A stretch of DNA of 64,000 bases from Rossellomorea marisflavi (GTDB taxonomy: Bacteria > Bacillota > Bacilli > Bacillales > Bacillaceae_B), in assembly GCA_003667865.1 (NCBI GenBank), contig CP033051.1, positions 1 to 64,000 on the forward strand, in the 5' to 3' direction. Positions 46,502-54,469 of this stretch are shown piece by piece (within the stretch, counting starts at the first letter, position 1; each line of letters opens with the position of its first letter). Position numbers and translations under genes: made by a program. Under the pieces are notes generated by a model that saw nothing but the letters and a program-made list of their open reading frames with translations, had not been told where the DNA came from and did no database searches.

Positions 46502-46542
46502 AAACAAAAAAACTAGTGCAAAGGACATCCTGGCACTAGTTT
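46502..46542 (-). terminator. ytrP terminator
   Basis: Stem AAACTAGTGC / GCACTAGTTT with inner AGGA/TCCT pairs; TTTTTTTG tail on the minus strand. Confidence 0.9.
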
Positions 46543-46546
46543 AGAC

Positions 46547-48382
46547 TTAGGAATTTATATTGTTTTGGATACTTACTTTGTTTTTACCAGTATTCTTAGC
46601 AGCATATAATGCCTTATCTGCTCTTTGCACAAGAGTATTAACACTTTCATTGTCAAACGATTCCATGCGATTCCAAGCAGATACCCCACATGAAATGGTG
46701 ACCATTGGTGACGTAGACGTTGGAGACAGTCTTACCATCTCATTGGCAATATGAATCCCTTCTTCAAGTGCCAGTTCAGGAAAGTAAGCGGCAAGCTCCT
46801 CCCCACCCCATCTAGCAACAAATCCTTTATCGCCCACTATTTTCTTCATTAGATTAGATACTTGAATAATGACTTCGTCTCCAACCTGATGGCCATATGT
46901 ATCATTAACAGACTTGAAGTTATCAATGTCTAAAATGATAAAGACACCTGACTGATCCTGTTGCATTGACTTGTCCATTTCATCATCTAAGTAGTTTCTG
47001 GCATACAACTGGGTCATATGGTCAGTGATGACCAATTTCTCTAGTTTTTCTCTGAGCATAGCATTGGTAATCGCTAGTGTTGAGTGATGAATGAAGGACT
47101 GTAAAAGCTTATACATATCAAATGTAAACATATATGGCTCTTCATGTGCTACAATACAGAATCCAATTAGCTCATTATGCTGAATCATCGGAATTGCCAT
47201 TAGTGATAAATAGTTTGGTTCTGTAAGTTTCGATGATAAGTCTCCTATAAAAATGGAATCCTTCTCTTGTTGAATACGTTCTTCTACATAATCAATAATG
47301 TCTCTTGCTTCTTCTAACTTGAAGAATGACGAGCTTTCATCTAAGATTGCAAATTGATTCTCTTGTTTGAATACAAATCCAATTGATGATGCCTGAAACG
47401 ACCGTTTGATTTGATTTTTTAAAAAGACTAATGTTTCAGACATACGTAAATTAAGATTTAATTTGTGTGATGTTTCATTTATAAGTTGAAGGTCTGTTAT
47501 AAGCCTTCTTGATTGTTCATAAAGCTTTGCATTTTCTAGTGCACTTCCAGCAGTATAGGCAAGCAAGCGAATGAATTCGAGTTGGTTTTCATAAGAGGAA
47601 GATGGGTTATTGGTATTAACCTCTAAGACCCCGTATATCCCTTGCTTTCCTTTTAATGGAGCGTACAATAAGATATCTCTTGTATCCAAGCATTTATCTA
47701 CCTCAATCGATCCACTCACAAAAGCCTTCATACTAGCTTCATTAGCACGCTCAAAATCAAAATTCTTAATCGGCAAATCACCATGCTCATAGTTATCATT
47801 AGATAAAAGCACACTAAAAGTATAATCAGGAAATACTCTAAATAGCGTTCCAATGACCTGCGCTAATAATTTATTGACATCACGATTTGAATGAAAGATT
47901 TCCGTCACCTTAAATAATTCCTGATAACGATTTCCCTCATCAATTACACCAGTTGACGTAATCCATTGATTAATGAATTTCTCTGTAAGGCGATGAAGTT
48001 CTCCAGCTACTTCCTGAGATAGTCCATTTTTTTCTGGAAGGGTAAATCCTACTAAGATTAATGGATTCTTTTCCTTTGTCTCAAAGAGAAATACCATATG
48101 AAATGGACCTTTATTTTCGTCATATGTCCATTTTTCCCCGGGCTCTAAGAAAGACTGAAGCTGTTGTTGTGTTATTGAACTCGGGGCATCTTTCAAATTG
48201 ATATCTCGATATAATTCAAAATTTTCCCCACCAAAGAAGTAGAAAGAACACCCTTCTACTTGAATTAGTTCGGATATCATGTCCATCCATTGATTAGTGA
48301 TCTGTTTTTGACCTTTTACTTTGAACAGGTCAAAAAGATGGGCTTTATATTGAAGTATTATATGATTTACGTTTGTCATCAT
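46547..48382 (-). CDS. ytrP: GAF-GGDEF diguanylate cyclase-like protein YtrP
   Basis: A 611-residue cytoplasmic protein with a diverged N-terminal region (1-140), two GAF-like domains (about 160-300 and 315-445), and a C-terminal GGDEF domain (about 450-605). The metal and GTP-binding segments ITDHMTQLYARNYLDDEM and FIILDIDNFKSVNDTYGHQV are intact. The signature is RWGGEEL, an active-type GG(D/E)E with Leu in place of Phe. It probably makes cyclic di-GMP under control of the GAF domains. No membrane segment and no EAL domain are seen. It is encoded 27 bp after the next upstream gene, on the same strand, and precedes rpsD as in B. subtilis. Confidence 0.9.
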   Translation of the reverse strand: MMTNVNHIILQYKAHLFDLFKVKGQKQITNQWMDMISELIQVEGCSFYFFGGENFELYRDINLKDAPSSITQQQLQSFLEPGEKWTYDENKGPFHMVFLFETKEKNPLILVGFTLPEKNGLSQEVAGELHRLTEKFINQWITSTGVIDEGNRYQELFKVTEIFHSNRDVNKLLAQVIGTLFRVFPDYTFSVLLSNDNYEHGDLPIKNFDFERANEASMKAFVSGSIEVDKCLDTRDILLYAPLKGKQGIYGVLEVNTNNPSSSYENQLEFIRLLAYTAGSALENAKLYEQSRRLITDLQLINETSHKLNLNLRMSETLVFLKNQIKRSFQASSIGFVFKQENQFAILDESSSFFKLEEARDIIDYVEERIQQEKDSIFIGDLSSKLTEPNYLSLMAIPMIQHNELIGFCIVAHEEPYMFTFDMYKLLQSFIHHSTLAITNAMLREKLEKLVITDHMTQLYARNYLDDEMDKSMQQDQSGVFIILDIDNFKSVNDTYGHQVGDEVIIQVSNLMKKIVGDKGFVARWGGEELAAYFPELALEEGIHIANEMVRLSPTSTSPMVTISCGVSAWNRMESFDNESVNTLVQRADKALYAAKNTGKNKVSIQNNINS

Positions 48383-48409
48383 TTATCTCACCCACAAAAA
48401 CTTTTTCAG

Positions 48410-49006
48410 TCATTTCGTTTGTGCTATAGCGATATGATCATCATAGACTAGCAACCATACTGATTCATCTATTGATATTGAGTGTATGGATTTTAGTAGT
48501 GTATCACTTTTAGTCTCTATCTTATACCGTTCATTATCGCTCACTACTTCTATTACAACGGGTTCTTGCTCTAGAATAGTAAAAGGCTTGTCCGAACTTT
48601 CAACGTTAGTTGGTGTATCAGAATGACTCTCGATCACCTTTAATGTTTCAGACAGGCGCAACCAGTCATGTTTTTCTGTTTGTATCCATATATTTGAACC
48701 ATTTGTAAAGACTTCTATTATAGAATCCTGTAAGGTTATACTCTCAATGACACGAAAGTAATATTGATTTGCTAAGTCAATTTCATATTTAATAAGGAGC
48801 TGTTGATCGTCCTGTTTTTTCGCCACAACGACAAAAGGATTCTTATTCTCTTCTGCCTCGTTTAGTACTTGTACAATCATAGGACGACTCGCAGGTTTCT
48901 TTGAATTCTGACTACCTTCTCTTGCGCTGATTCCTACAATTACGAAAAGAATCCCGATACCAATAAGTATATATCGTATGATTTTTTGACGGTGTGTTTC
49001 TTCCAA
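48410..49006 (-). CDS. Single-pass membrane protein of unknown function
   Basis: A protein of about 198 residues: a basic N terminus (EETHRQKIIRY), one membrane segment (ILIGIGILFVIVGISA, about 9-26), and a soluble domain likely outside the cell. That domain is rich in beta strands with Thr/Val and acidic residues. I do not recognise a family. The frame opens at TTG 49018; TTG 49006 has GGTGAT upstream and is preferred, but the start is uncertain. Its 27-bp gap to ytrP suggests cotranscription, so it may tune the cyclic di-GMP enzyme; that is inference from position. Confidence 0.7.
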   Translation of the reverse strand: MEETHRQKIIRYILIGIGILFVIVGISAREGSQNSKKPASRPMIVQVLNEAEENKNPFVVVAKKQDDQQLLIKYEIDLANQYYFRVIESITLQDSIIEVFTNGSNIWIQTEKHDWLRLSETLKVIESHSDTPTNVESSDKPFTILEQEPVVIEVVSDNERYKIETKSDTLLKSIHSISIDESVWLLVYDDHIAIAQTK

Positions 49007-49133
49007 ATCAATCACCAAGTTTTTAGTATATACAACTAACTATTATATCATATAATGTTTTGTTCACGCGAAATGATTTACCTATGTAATAAAATTAACA
49101 TTTAACTTATTGTCATAATATACGGTTCAACCC

Positions 49134-49162
49134 TTGACTTATGAATCTAGAAATCATATAAT
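49134..49162 (+). promoter_or_regulatory. SigA promoter of rpsD
   Basis: -35 TTGACT at 49134-49139, 17-base spacer, perfect -10 TATAAT at 49157-49162. The transcript would start near 49169, just before the leader RNA. Confidence 0.85.
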
Positions 49163-49211
49163 GTTCGTTGTGTAAAATAAATTGCAGCCTAAGTGATGTC
49201 ATATATGTTTT

Positions 49212-49334
49212 GTATTTTGTTCCTCACTGCAGGTGTATCTTGTAACCCTCTGCTGCAGGGGCGAAGGTACATGAAAACAAAATACTCATAGATGAATTCT
49301 CACGCCGGTTTTTATTTTACAACAAAATAAAAAC
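49212..49334 (+). ncRNA. rpsD 5' leader (ribosomal protein S4 autoregulatory RNA)
   Basis: The outer stem GTATTTTGTT (49212-49221) / AACAAAATAC (49276-49285) encloses GC-rich elements (CTGCAG, CTGCTGCAGGGG) typical of the Bacillus S4 leader, where S4 binding represses its own translation. A second 11-bp hairpin, GTTTTTATTTT / AAAATAAAAAC (49308-49334), ends 3 bases before the AAGGAGGAG ribosome site. Identification rests on position and fold; I did not run a covariance search. Confidence 0.75.
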
Positions 49335-49351
49335 ACGAAGGAGGAGACTAT

Positions 49352-49954
49352 ATGTCTCGTTATACTGGCCCAAGCTGGAAATTATCTCGTCGTCTTGGAA
49401 TCTCTCTAAGCGGTACGGGTAAAGAATTAGAAAAGCGTCCTTACGCTCCTGGACAACACGGTCCTAACCAACGTAAAAAATTATCAGAATACGGTTTACA
49501 ACTACAAGAGAAGCAAAAGCTTCGTCATATGTATGGTGTAAATGAGCGTCAATTCCGTAACTTATTTGACCAAGCTGGTAAAATGCAAGGTAAACACGGT
49601 GAAAACTTCATGGCGTTACTAGAGTCTCGCTTAGACAACGTAGTATACCGTTTAGGTCTTGCTCGTACTCGTCGTCAAGCACGTCAATTAGTTAACCACG
49701 GTCACATCACTGTAGATGGTTCTCGCGTAGATATCCCATCTTACCGTTTACAATCTGGTCAAACAATCGGTGTTCGTGAAAAATCACGTAACCTTGACAT
49801 CGTTAAAGAAGCAATCGAAGTAAACAGCTTTGTTCCTGACTTCTTAACGTTTGATGCTGATAAATTAGAAGGTTCATTCACTCGTCTTCCAGAGCGCACT
49901 GAACTTCCAGCTGAAATTAACGAAGCACTTATCGTTGAGTTCTACTCTCGTTAA
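49352..49954 (+). CDS. rpsD: 30S ribosomal protein S4
   Basis: A 200-residue primary assembly protein of the 30S subunit that binds the 5' domain of 16S rRNA. It has the N-terminal [20 protein letters not shown] and the S4 RNA-binding domain near residue 92 ([40 protein letters not shown]). The B. subtilis-type form has no zinc cysteines, and none are seen. The ATG at 49352 has a perfect AAGGAGG. Codon use is strongly biased, as expected for a highly expressed gene. It is monocistronic with its own leader and terminator. Confidence 0.98.
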   Translation: MSRYTGPSWKLSRRLGISLSGTGKELEKRPYAPGQHGPNQRKKLSEYGLQLQEKQKLRHMYGVNERQFRNLFDQAGKMQGKHGENFMALLESRLDNVVYRLGLARTRRQARQLVNHGHITVDGSRVDIPSYRLQSGQTIGVREKSRNLDIVKEAIEVNSFVPDFLTFDADKLEGSFTRLPERTELPAEINEALIVEFYSR

Positions 49955-49968
49955 TCGTTTCATAAGAA

Positions 49969-49998
49969 AACCTCAACCATTTTGGTTGGGGTTTTTTG
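49969..49998 (+). terminator. rpsD terminator
   Basis: Stem AACCtCAACCA / TGGTTGgGGTT, a 3-base loop, then a T tract. Confidence 0.92.
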
Positions 49999-50001
49999 TT
50001 T

Positions 50002-50022
50002 GGGAAGCGTAGGGACGGTTCT
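50002..50022 (+). repeat. REP hairpin half at left edge of IS91-like copy 1
   Basis: GGGAAGCGTA followed by GGGACGGTTCT is the 5' arm and loop of a REP-like hairpin. The matching 3' arm TGTGCTTC lies at 52581-52588, on the other side of the IS. With G-T pairs the two arms are complementary. Confidence 0.7.
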
Positions 50023-50054
50023 TATAGGGGTCAATCGGAAGTTTTGCACGCAAA

Positions 50055-50088
50055 AAGGCACAACTAGTTCAGAATCTAGTTGTGCCTT
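50055..50088 (-). terminator. Terminator hairpin in IS91-like copy 1
   Basis: A perfect 13-bp stem AAGGCACAACTAG / CTAGTTGTGCCTT with an 8-base loop. A T run follows on the minus strand, downstream of the transposase gene. Between it and 50327 lie smaller GC hairpins (CCCCAGCCTATGGGG) of the presumed replication-origin end. Confidence 0.8.
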
Positions 50089-50327
50089 AAGCTTGTCATC
50101 CTCAAATGAACTGTCCGCAAAATTTTTGATTGCCCAAGAAGAATGAAGTCGCGGTCCCCAGCCTATGGGGTTTCAATCTTCCGGTGTTCTTTCTTTTTTT
50201 GTTTTTTTCATCTTTTTTTCATTTTTTTGTAACTTTCTTGTTCGTTGATTAGTTTGTTTTAGCTCTTTTAGATGTATTTTCCCCCTCCCCACTGAAGGGG
50301 CAATTTTTAAATATTCAACTGATCTTG

Positions 50328-51470
50328 TCAGGGTAGAGACTCCTGAACAAAGGATTCCATATGAAATTTCTTACAAACCGGACATAAGGTAACGTCTTTT
50401 TTTAGTAGAATAGACACAACCTCAATGGTGCTCAACCCTTCAAACCTTGGTTTATAAACAGGACTCTCTGTTAATTTTCTACACAACGCTAACTTCGTTT
50501 TTTTATTCCGATTTGCGAGTATCCCATAGTGCCTGATTTTGACAAATCCCTTCGGGAGAATATGCATTAAAAATCTGCGGATAAACTCAGTACCTTTGAG
50601 AGTCACCGTCTTTTTTTTATTATGATCTTTATAATCCTTTACTTGAATAGTGACAGTATCTGATTGAAATGAATGAATTCGATTATTTGAAATGGCAATT
50701 CGATGTGTGTAACGTCCAAGATATTCCATCACAGCCAAAGGACCTGAAAAGGTTCGTTTGGTATAACTGTACCAATTAAGGTCATAACACTCGTCTATTA
50801 ACTTCTGAAATCGTTTAGGATCTTTGTACTGTTCCGTGTTATTAAAAAACTGAAGCTTTCCTTCTTCATAATATCGTTTGAGATAATAAAGATACTTCCC
50901 ACGAAACTTCTTTGAAAGAACTTTAATCGGAATAAAGAATTTTTTACTCGTGTGACACCAATTGTTGTGTTTGTTTAACCCTCCAGCCAACACGACAGTG
51001 TGAAGGTGCGGGTGGAAATGAAGGTTTTGTCCCCATGTATGCAAGACAGAAAAGAACCCAATCTGTGCACCTAAGTATTTTGGATCTCCGGCAAGCTCCG
51101 TTAATGTCTCCGCAACGGCTTTGTACATTAAATCATAAAGTAACTGTTGATTATGATAGATCATCATATGAAGCTGTTCTGGCATGGTAAATACAACATG
51201 AAAATAAGGAGCGTTCAGAATATCCTTCTTTCTCTTATCGACCCAAATATCTTTGTTGACTCCTTGGCAGAGTGAACAATGTCGATTTCTACAAGAATTA
51301 TATCTCACCGAAGTATGATGACAGCCTTTACATTCATAAGCATGTCCACCTATGGCGGAGGTGCGACAAGACATAATATCCCTAGTTGCTTTCAATTGTT
51401 CACGAGATAATTTAAATTGTTTTTTATACGAAGGATAAAAAGTATGAAACAGCTCTTGAACCGTACTCAT
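50328..51470 (-). CDS. IS91-family HUH transposase, copy 1
   Basis: A 380-residue rolling-circle transposase. The N-terminal zinc-binding domain has Cys/His pairs in HAYECKGCHHTSVRYNSC and RNRHCSLCQG (about 43-70). The HUH metal motif is QNLHFHPHLHTVVLAGG (about 150). The catalytic tyrosine region is MEYLGRYTHRIAISNNRI (about 250). A C-terminal zinc-like CPVCKKFH is near 362. Its ATG overlaps the stop of the recombinase gene (ATGA), so they are translated together. It nicks one strand and moves by replication without making a target duplication. Identical to copy 2. Confidence 0.93.
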   Translation of the reverse strand: MSTVQELFHTFYPSYKKQFKLSREQLKATRDIMSCRTSAIGGHAYECKGCHHTSVRYNSCRNRHCSLCQGVNKDIWVDKRKKDILNAPYFHVVFTMPEQLHMMIYHNQQLLYDLMYKAVAETLTELAGDPKYLGAQIGFFSVLHTWGQNLHFHPHLHTVVLAGGLNKHNNWCHTSKKFFIPIKVLSKKFRGKYLYYLKRYYEEGKLQFFNNTEQYKDPKRFQKLIDECYDLNWYSYTKRTFSGPLAVMEYLGRYTHRIAISNNRIHSFQSDTVTIQVKDYKDHNKKKTVTLKGTEFIRRFLMHILPKGFVKIRHYGILANRNKKTKLALCRKLTESPVYKPRFEGLSTIEVVSILLKKDVTLCPVCKKFHMESFVQESLP

Positions 51471-52336
51471 CTTTGTCGGCTACCTTCAGAATCTAAAGGA
51501 CTTTTGACTCCTATGTAACTTTTAGAAGTCATATGAAGGTAAGAAAGAGTGGTCACTAAGCTTTTGTGTCCAAGCAATTGTTGAATAAAAACAGGGTCAG
51601 TCCCATCTTCTAATAAGTGCGTTGAGAAACAATGCCTCAGCGTATGTGCTGAGATTCTAGAATCTAATTTTAGCTTGTTTCTTAGTTTAATAATTGTATT
51701 CTTAATCGTCTTGACATGGATGTGATCCTGACTATTTTGACCAGGAAATAACCAATCAGTAGGATGATATGTTTTTGTGAAGTTGGATCGAAAGTACTCT
51801 CTAAGCACTTTCAGTGCAGTTTCTGATAAAATCGTATACCGATTTGTGTTGTGTTTCGCGTGTTCCACACGGACTCTCATTGTTTTACTACATATATCTT
51901 GAATTTTTAACTTCGCTACTTCACTTACCCTTAATCCACTTCCATAGAGTAACGCAAGTATCGCTTTATGTTTAAGATTATCTGTAGAATTCAAAAGTGT
52001 CTGGATTTCTTCCCTAGAAGGGACAACTGGGAAGGTTTTAAGTCGTTTCATTCTAGGAACTTTTCTTGCGTTCCAATCTTTTTCTAATACAAACGTATAG
52101 AAAAATCGAATCGACGAGATATAATTATTAATGGTTCCTGGTGAAAGACCTTTTTCTTTTTTTAAGAAAAGAATATATTGTTGGATATCCTCTTCCTTTA
52201 ACTCTTGAATGGGAGTGTTTTGTTTTTCTAAATAGACGAAAAATGCCTGTATTCTTCTGAAGTAGGATTCTCTAGTAGAATGGGGTGTCCCTTTGAGTTC
52301 AAAGTAGAGTTCTATTTTTTGATTATATATGTTCAT
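51467..52336 (-). CDS. Tyrosine recombinase of the IS91-like element, copy 1
   Basis: A 289-residue integrase. It has an N-terminal SAM-like core-binding domain (about 8-90, KGLSPGTINNYISSIRFFYT) and a catalytic domain with Arg in LLYGSGLRVSEVAKLKI (about 140), HTLRHCFSTHLLEDG (HxxR, about 234), and LLGHKSLVTTLSYLHMTSKS with the nucleophilic Tyr (about 265). The frame begins at 52357, but ATG 52336 has a perfect AGGAGG. Its constant coupling to an HUH transposase suggests a role in resolving circles or cointegrates; that is inference. Confidence 0.9.
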   Translation of the reverse strand: MNIYNQKIELYFELKGTPHSTRESYFRRIQAFFVYLEKQNTPIQELKEEDIQQYILFLKKEKGLSPGTINNYISSIRFFYTFVLEKDWNARKVPRMKRLKTFPVVPSREEIQTLLNSTDNLKHKAILALLYGSGLRVSEVAKLKIQDICSKTMRVRVEHAKHNTNRYTILSETALKVLREYFRSNFTKTYHPTDWLFPGQNSQDHIHVKTIKNTIIKLRNKLKLDSRISAHTLRHCFSTHLLEDGTDPVFIQQLLGHKSLVTTLSYLHMTSKSYIGVKSPLDSEGSRQR

Positions 52337-52440
52337 AATTAGTTCCTCCTCTGACATTCATGAATTCTCTTAATTGGTGAATTCATCCATCAAGGAGGAG
52401 CACGACAAGAAGTATGTAGATGTGGTATGATAGGCATAAG

Positions 52441-52513
52441 AAAAAAGTATGTCCTCTCTCTTGGATTGTTTGGTTTGGCGATTAAACAATACCACAAGAA
52501 GGCATACTTTTTT
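52441..52513. other. Long hairpin at the head of IS91-like copy 1
   Basis: AAAAAAGTATG / CATACTTTTTT enclose a second stem ATTGTTT / AAACAAT. With T runs at both ends it is likely to stop transcription entering the element from outside. An identical structure is at 59238-59310. Confidence 0.65.
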
Positions 52514-52596
52514 TGTTTTTTCACTATTAAAATTATATTGGGCTTTTAAAGAGCCATCGCGTTAGCGATTTCGTTCTTCCTGTGCTTCTTTATCAT

Positions 52597-52629
52597 AGAA
52601 AAGAAGCATGAGATCCGTCCCCATGCTTC
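52597..52629 (-). terminator. Intact REP hairpin acting as ABC-operon terminator
   Basis: On the minus strand GAAGCATG, loop GGGACGGATCT, CATGCTTC, then TTTTC. It stands 8 bp past the ABC gene stop. Together with the split hairpin at 50002/52588 it forms an inverted REP pair. Confidence 0.75.
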
Positions 52630-52636
52630 CCCCATA

Positions 52637-54469
52637 TTACGATGCATCCTCAAACTGACTATTATAAAGATCCGTATAAAATCCATTTTGGGCTAATAAT
52701 TCTTTGTGATTACCACTTTCAATAATGTCTCCGTCTTTCATAACAAGGATGAGATCTGCATTTTTAATCGTTGATAGTCGATGAGCAATAACGAATGACG
52801 TTTTGCCCACTGTCAATTTATCCATCGCCTCTTGGATTAACACTTCTGTTCGTGTATCTACAGAGCTTGTTGCTTCGTCTAAAATAAGAAGTGGTGCATT
52901 TGACACCATTGCACGTGCTATAGTGATTAGCTGCTTTTGTCCAGCTGATAAATTTGCTTTATCATCTAGCACTGTGTCATATCCCATTGGCAGTGTTCCA
53001 ATAAAGTGATGAAGCCCTACTGCTTTACATGCTTCTTCGACTTCCTCATCCGTTACACCTTTTCTCGAATACACAATGTTCTCACGAATTGACCCTTCAA
53101 AAATCCACGTATCTTGTAACACCATACAGAATAGGTCGTGAATGTTTTGACGTGTTAAGTCTTTTGTTGAAATACCATCAATAAGTATTTCTCCGCCGTT
53201 TACCTCATAAAAGCGCATAAGAAGATTAATAAGTGTTGTTTTCCCAGCACCTGTTGGTCCGACTATTGCTACTTTTTGTCCTGCATATGCAGTTGCCGAA
53301 AAGTCGTTAATAATCATTTTATTTTCGTCATACCCAAACCGAACATGTTTAAATTCTACATTTCCTTTAGCCTCTTCTAGTACGTTTCTTTTCCCACTTT
53401 CATTCGCAAACTCTTCTTCTGCCAAAAATTCAAACACACGTTCACTTGCAGCAGCAGTTGATTGTAAGTTCGTAACAGCTTGTGCAAGTTGACTAAGTGG
53501 TTGCGTAAATAAACGAACATAAACGATAAAGGCCACGATTACCCCGAACGTAATGGTTCCATGAACTGCAAGCACTGCCCCCACAATACAAACAACAACA
53601 TACCCTAAGTTCCCAACGAACATCATTAGTGGCATCATCAGACCTGACATAAATTGAGATTTCCAAGCACTGTCATACAGTCTTGTATTAATTTCGTGAA
53701 ACGTATCCTTCGCTTTCTTTTCCGCGTTATACACCTTCACGATATTTTGACCAGTATAGATTTCTTCAATATGACCATTCAGCTTTCCAAGCTCTTGCTG
53801 TTGCAGAATAAAGTATTTTTGTGATTTTGATATAATAATAGTCATAAAACCAAACCCAACAAGTGTAGAAAGAATTGCAGCAATCGCCATAATCCAGTTT
53901 GTATAGAACATCATCACAAGAGATCCAATAAATAATGTTGCAGCCGATACAAGTCCACTTACGCTTTGGTTCATTGTCTGACCAATTAAGTCTACATCAT
54001 TCGTTACACGACTAAGTACATCCCCGGTACTTGTTGAATCAAAATATTTTAACGGAAGACGGTTAATCTTCGTTGATATATCGGTCCGTAAGTTTTTCGA
54101 AACACGCTGTGTGATTGTCGCCATAATAAATCCTTGAACATAGTTAAAAATAAATCCTACACCATATAGAAACGCTAAAATAGTGGCAATATGAACGACT
54201 GCATCAAGGTCTATTTCACCCATTAACCCTACTGCGATGATGTCAGTAATCTGACTAAGGAATTCTGGCCCAATAATGTTAAAAACCGATCCGACCATTG
54301 CTAAAATGAGTGCAATGATAATCATTGGTACATACTTTTGACAGTAAGACATGAGCTGTTTCATCGTTTTCTTGAAGTTTTTCGGTTTGCCACTACTAGA
54401 TTGTCTGGGTTCATCATGCTTTTTTGAGAGTTTATTTTGTTCTGACTCTGCCCTTTTACCCAATTTCAA
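52637..54469 (-). CDS. ABC multidrug exporter, subunit with canonical ATPase site
   Basis: A 610-residue half transporter: a basic arm, six membrane segments (about 50-330) and a C-terminal ATPase domain. Walker A is AIVGPTGAGKTTLINLLMRF (about 395), the signature is LSAGQKQ, Walker B is LLILDEATSSVD with the catalytic glutamate, and the switch histidine is in FVIAHRLSTI. The signature is altered (LSAGQ), which fits a heterodimer partner whose opposite site is degenerate. TTG 54469 overlaps the upstream ABC gene by 14 bp; TTG 54463 is an alternative start. It probably pairs with the next gene to export drugs. Confidence 0.92.
   Translation of the reverse strand: MKLGKRAESEQNKLSKKHDEPRQSSSGKPKNFKKTMKQLMSYCQKYVPMIIIALILAMVGSVFNIIGPEFLSQITDIIAVGLMGEIDLDAVVHIATILAFLYGVGFIFNYVQGFIMATITQRVSKNLRTDISTKINRLPLKYFDSTSTGDVLSRVTNDVDLIGQTMNQSVSGLVSAATLFIGSLVMMFYTNWIMAIAAILSTLVGFGFMTIIISKSQKYFILQQQELGKLNGHIEEIYTGQNIVKVYNAEKKAKDTFHEINTRLYDSAWKSQFMSGLMMPLMMFVGNLGYVVVCIVGAVLAVHGTITFGVIVAFIVYVRLFTQPLSQLAQAVTNLQSTAAASERVFEFLAEEEFANESGKRNVLEEAKGNVEFKHVRFGYDENKMIINDFSATAYAGQKVAIVGPTGAGKTTLINLLMRFYEVNGGEILIDGISTKDLTRQNIHDLFCMVLQDTWIFEGSIRENIVYSRKGVTDEEVEEACKAVGLHHFIGTLPMGYDTVLDDKANLSAGQKQLITIARAMVSNAPLLILDEATSSVDTRTEVLIQEAMDKLTVGKTSFVIAHRLSTIKNADLILVMKDGDIIESGNHKELLAQNGFYTDLYNSQFEDAS

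Larger units (their letters stand above)
50012..52579 (-). mobile_element. IS91-like element, copy 1
   Basis: This 2,568-bp stretch appears base-identical to 56809-59376; its two proteins are identical. It carries a tyrosine recombinase and, overlapping by four bases, an IS91-type HUH transposase, both on the minus strand. The ends carry hairpins: GGCACAACTAG/CTAGTTGTGCC (50057-50086) at the transposase end, and GGCTTTTAAAGAGCC with ATCGCGTTAGCGAT (52550-52571) at the other. There is no inverted terminal repeat of its own and no clear target duplication, as expected for rolling-circle IS91 elements. The boundaries are limits of identity between copies. Confidence 0.85.
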
